Assembly: GCF_034140825.1 (NCBI RefSeq)
Contig: NC_089042.1
Coordinates: forward strand, 27,030,501-27,094,500
DNA length: 64,000 bases
From: Oryza sativa Japonica Group
Lineage: Eukaryota; Streptophyta; Magnoliopsida; Poales; Poaceae
Reading direction: 5' to 3'
The notes below the pieces were generated by a model that did not search any database, had not been told where the DNA came from, and worked only from the letters and a program-made list of their open reading frames with translations. Positions 63,714-64,000 of this stretch are shown here, one piece after another. A program made the translations under genes and the position numbers. Each line of letters starts with the position of its first letter. The first letter of the stretch is position 1.

Positions 63714-63948
63714 CTCTCTCCGTATTTTAATGTATGACGCCGTTGATTTTTTTATAAATGTTTGACCTTTCATCTTATTCAAAAAATTTATGTAATTATA
63801 ATTTATTTTATTGTGACTTGATTTATCATCAAATGTTCTTTAAGCATGACATAAGTATTTTTATATTTGCATAAATTTTTTGAATAAGACGAGTGGTCAA
63901 ACGTTGGTTAAAAAGTCAACAGCATCATACATTAAAATATGGAAGGAG
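63714..63948. mobile_element. Stowaway MITE
   Basis: A 235-bp element with ends CTCTCTCCGTATTTTAATGTA and TACATTAAAATATGGAAGGAG, flanked by TA at 63712-63713 and 63949-63950. It belongs to the same subfamily as 20784-21018 and 50681-50915. Confidence 0.85.
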
Positions 63949-64000
63949 TAATTAGAAAGGGTGAGGCTTCAAATAATTAGCTAGCCACCATCTTATGGAG

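Larger units (their letters stand above)
62514..64000. other. 3' UTR and intergenic end of window
   Basis: Holds a palindromic hairpin element (63130-63236) and a Stowaway (63714-63948). A GC-rich stretch at 63240-63480 gives open frames on both strands but no domain. No supported gene. Confidence 0.55.

Overview
The window is nuclear DNA from a grass, almost certainly rice (Oryza sativa), chromosome 8. Genes have GC-rich first exons that fade to AT-rich 3' ends, GT-AG introns and many Stowaway, Tourist and hAT-type MITEs. Three genes are recognisable from memory as known rice chromosome 8 loci: the otubain-like deubiquitinase WTG1/OsOTUB1, the chitin receptor kinase OsCERK1 and the retinoblastoma-related gene RBR1. 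No database search was run.

Layout. 1-3544 (-): 5' part of WTG1, cut by the window edge. 4098-7126 (+): O-fucosyltransferase-like protein, divergent from WTG1 over a 0.55 kb shared promoter. About 9523-11253 (+): AP2/ERF factor whose first exon has no clear start codon. 11.3-16.4 kb: gene-free, with MITEs and a small Helitron. 16427-20297 (+): glycyl-tRNA synthetase, nine exons. 21147-22631 (+): intronless DUF247 membrane protein. 25269-29379 (+): OsCERK1. 29722-29802 (+): tRNA-Leu(AAG). 29.8-34.2 kb: tandem duplications and a 1.25 kb long-TIR element. 35592-37228 (+): SURNod19-family secreted protein. 38638-44211 (-): RBR1, tail to tail with SURNod19. 46107-47584 (-): REV7, the HORMA subunit of DNA polymerase zeta. 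48512-50257 (-): PLS-type PPR protein. 50.3-55.2 kb: transposon cluster including a 1.29 kb Mutator-like element with a perfect 9-bp target duplication. 55228-57825 (-): DHHC palmitoyltransferase. 61998-62513 (+): small DUF761-like protein. The rest is intergenic.

The genes are not an operon or pathway; this is ordinary gene-rich euchromatin. The most interesting points are: (i) the OsCERK1 ectodomain/transmembrane junction, where the obvious GT-AG pair does not keep frame while two good acceptors would give secreted ectodomain-only products; (ii) the missing start codon of the ERF gene; (iii) E2F-type sites upstream of RBR1; (iv) two long-TIR elements with GC-rich interiors; and (v) a CTGACATGTGGGTCC-type motif recurring in unrelated elements and a promoter. 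I found no CRISPR, integrated virus or clearly new multi-gene system.
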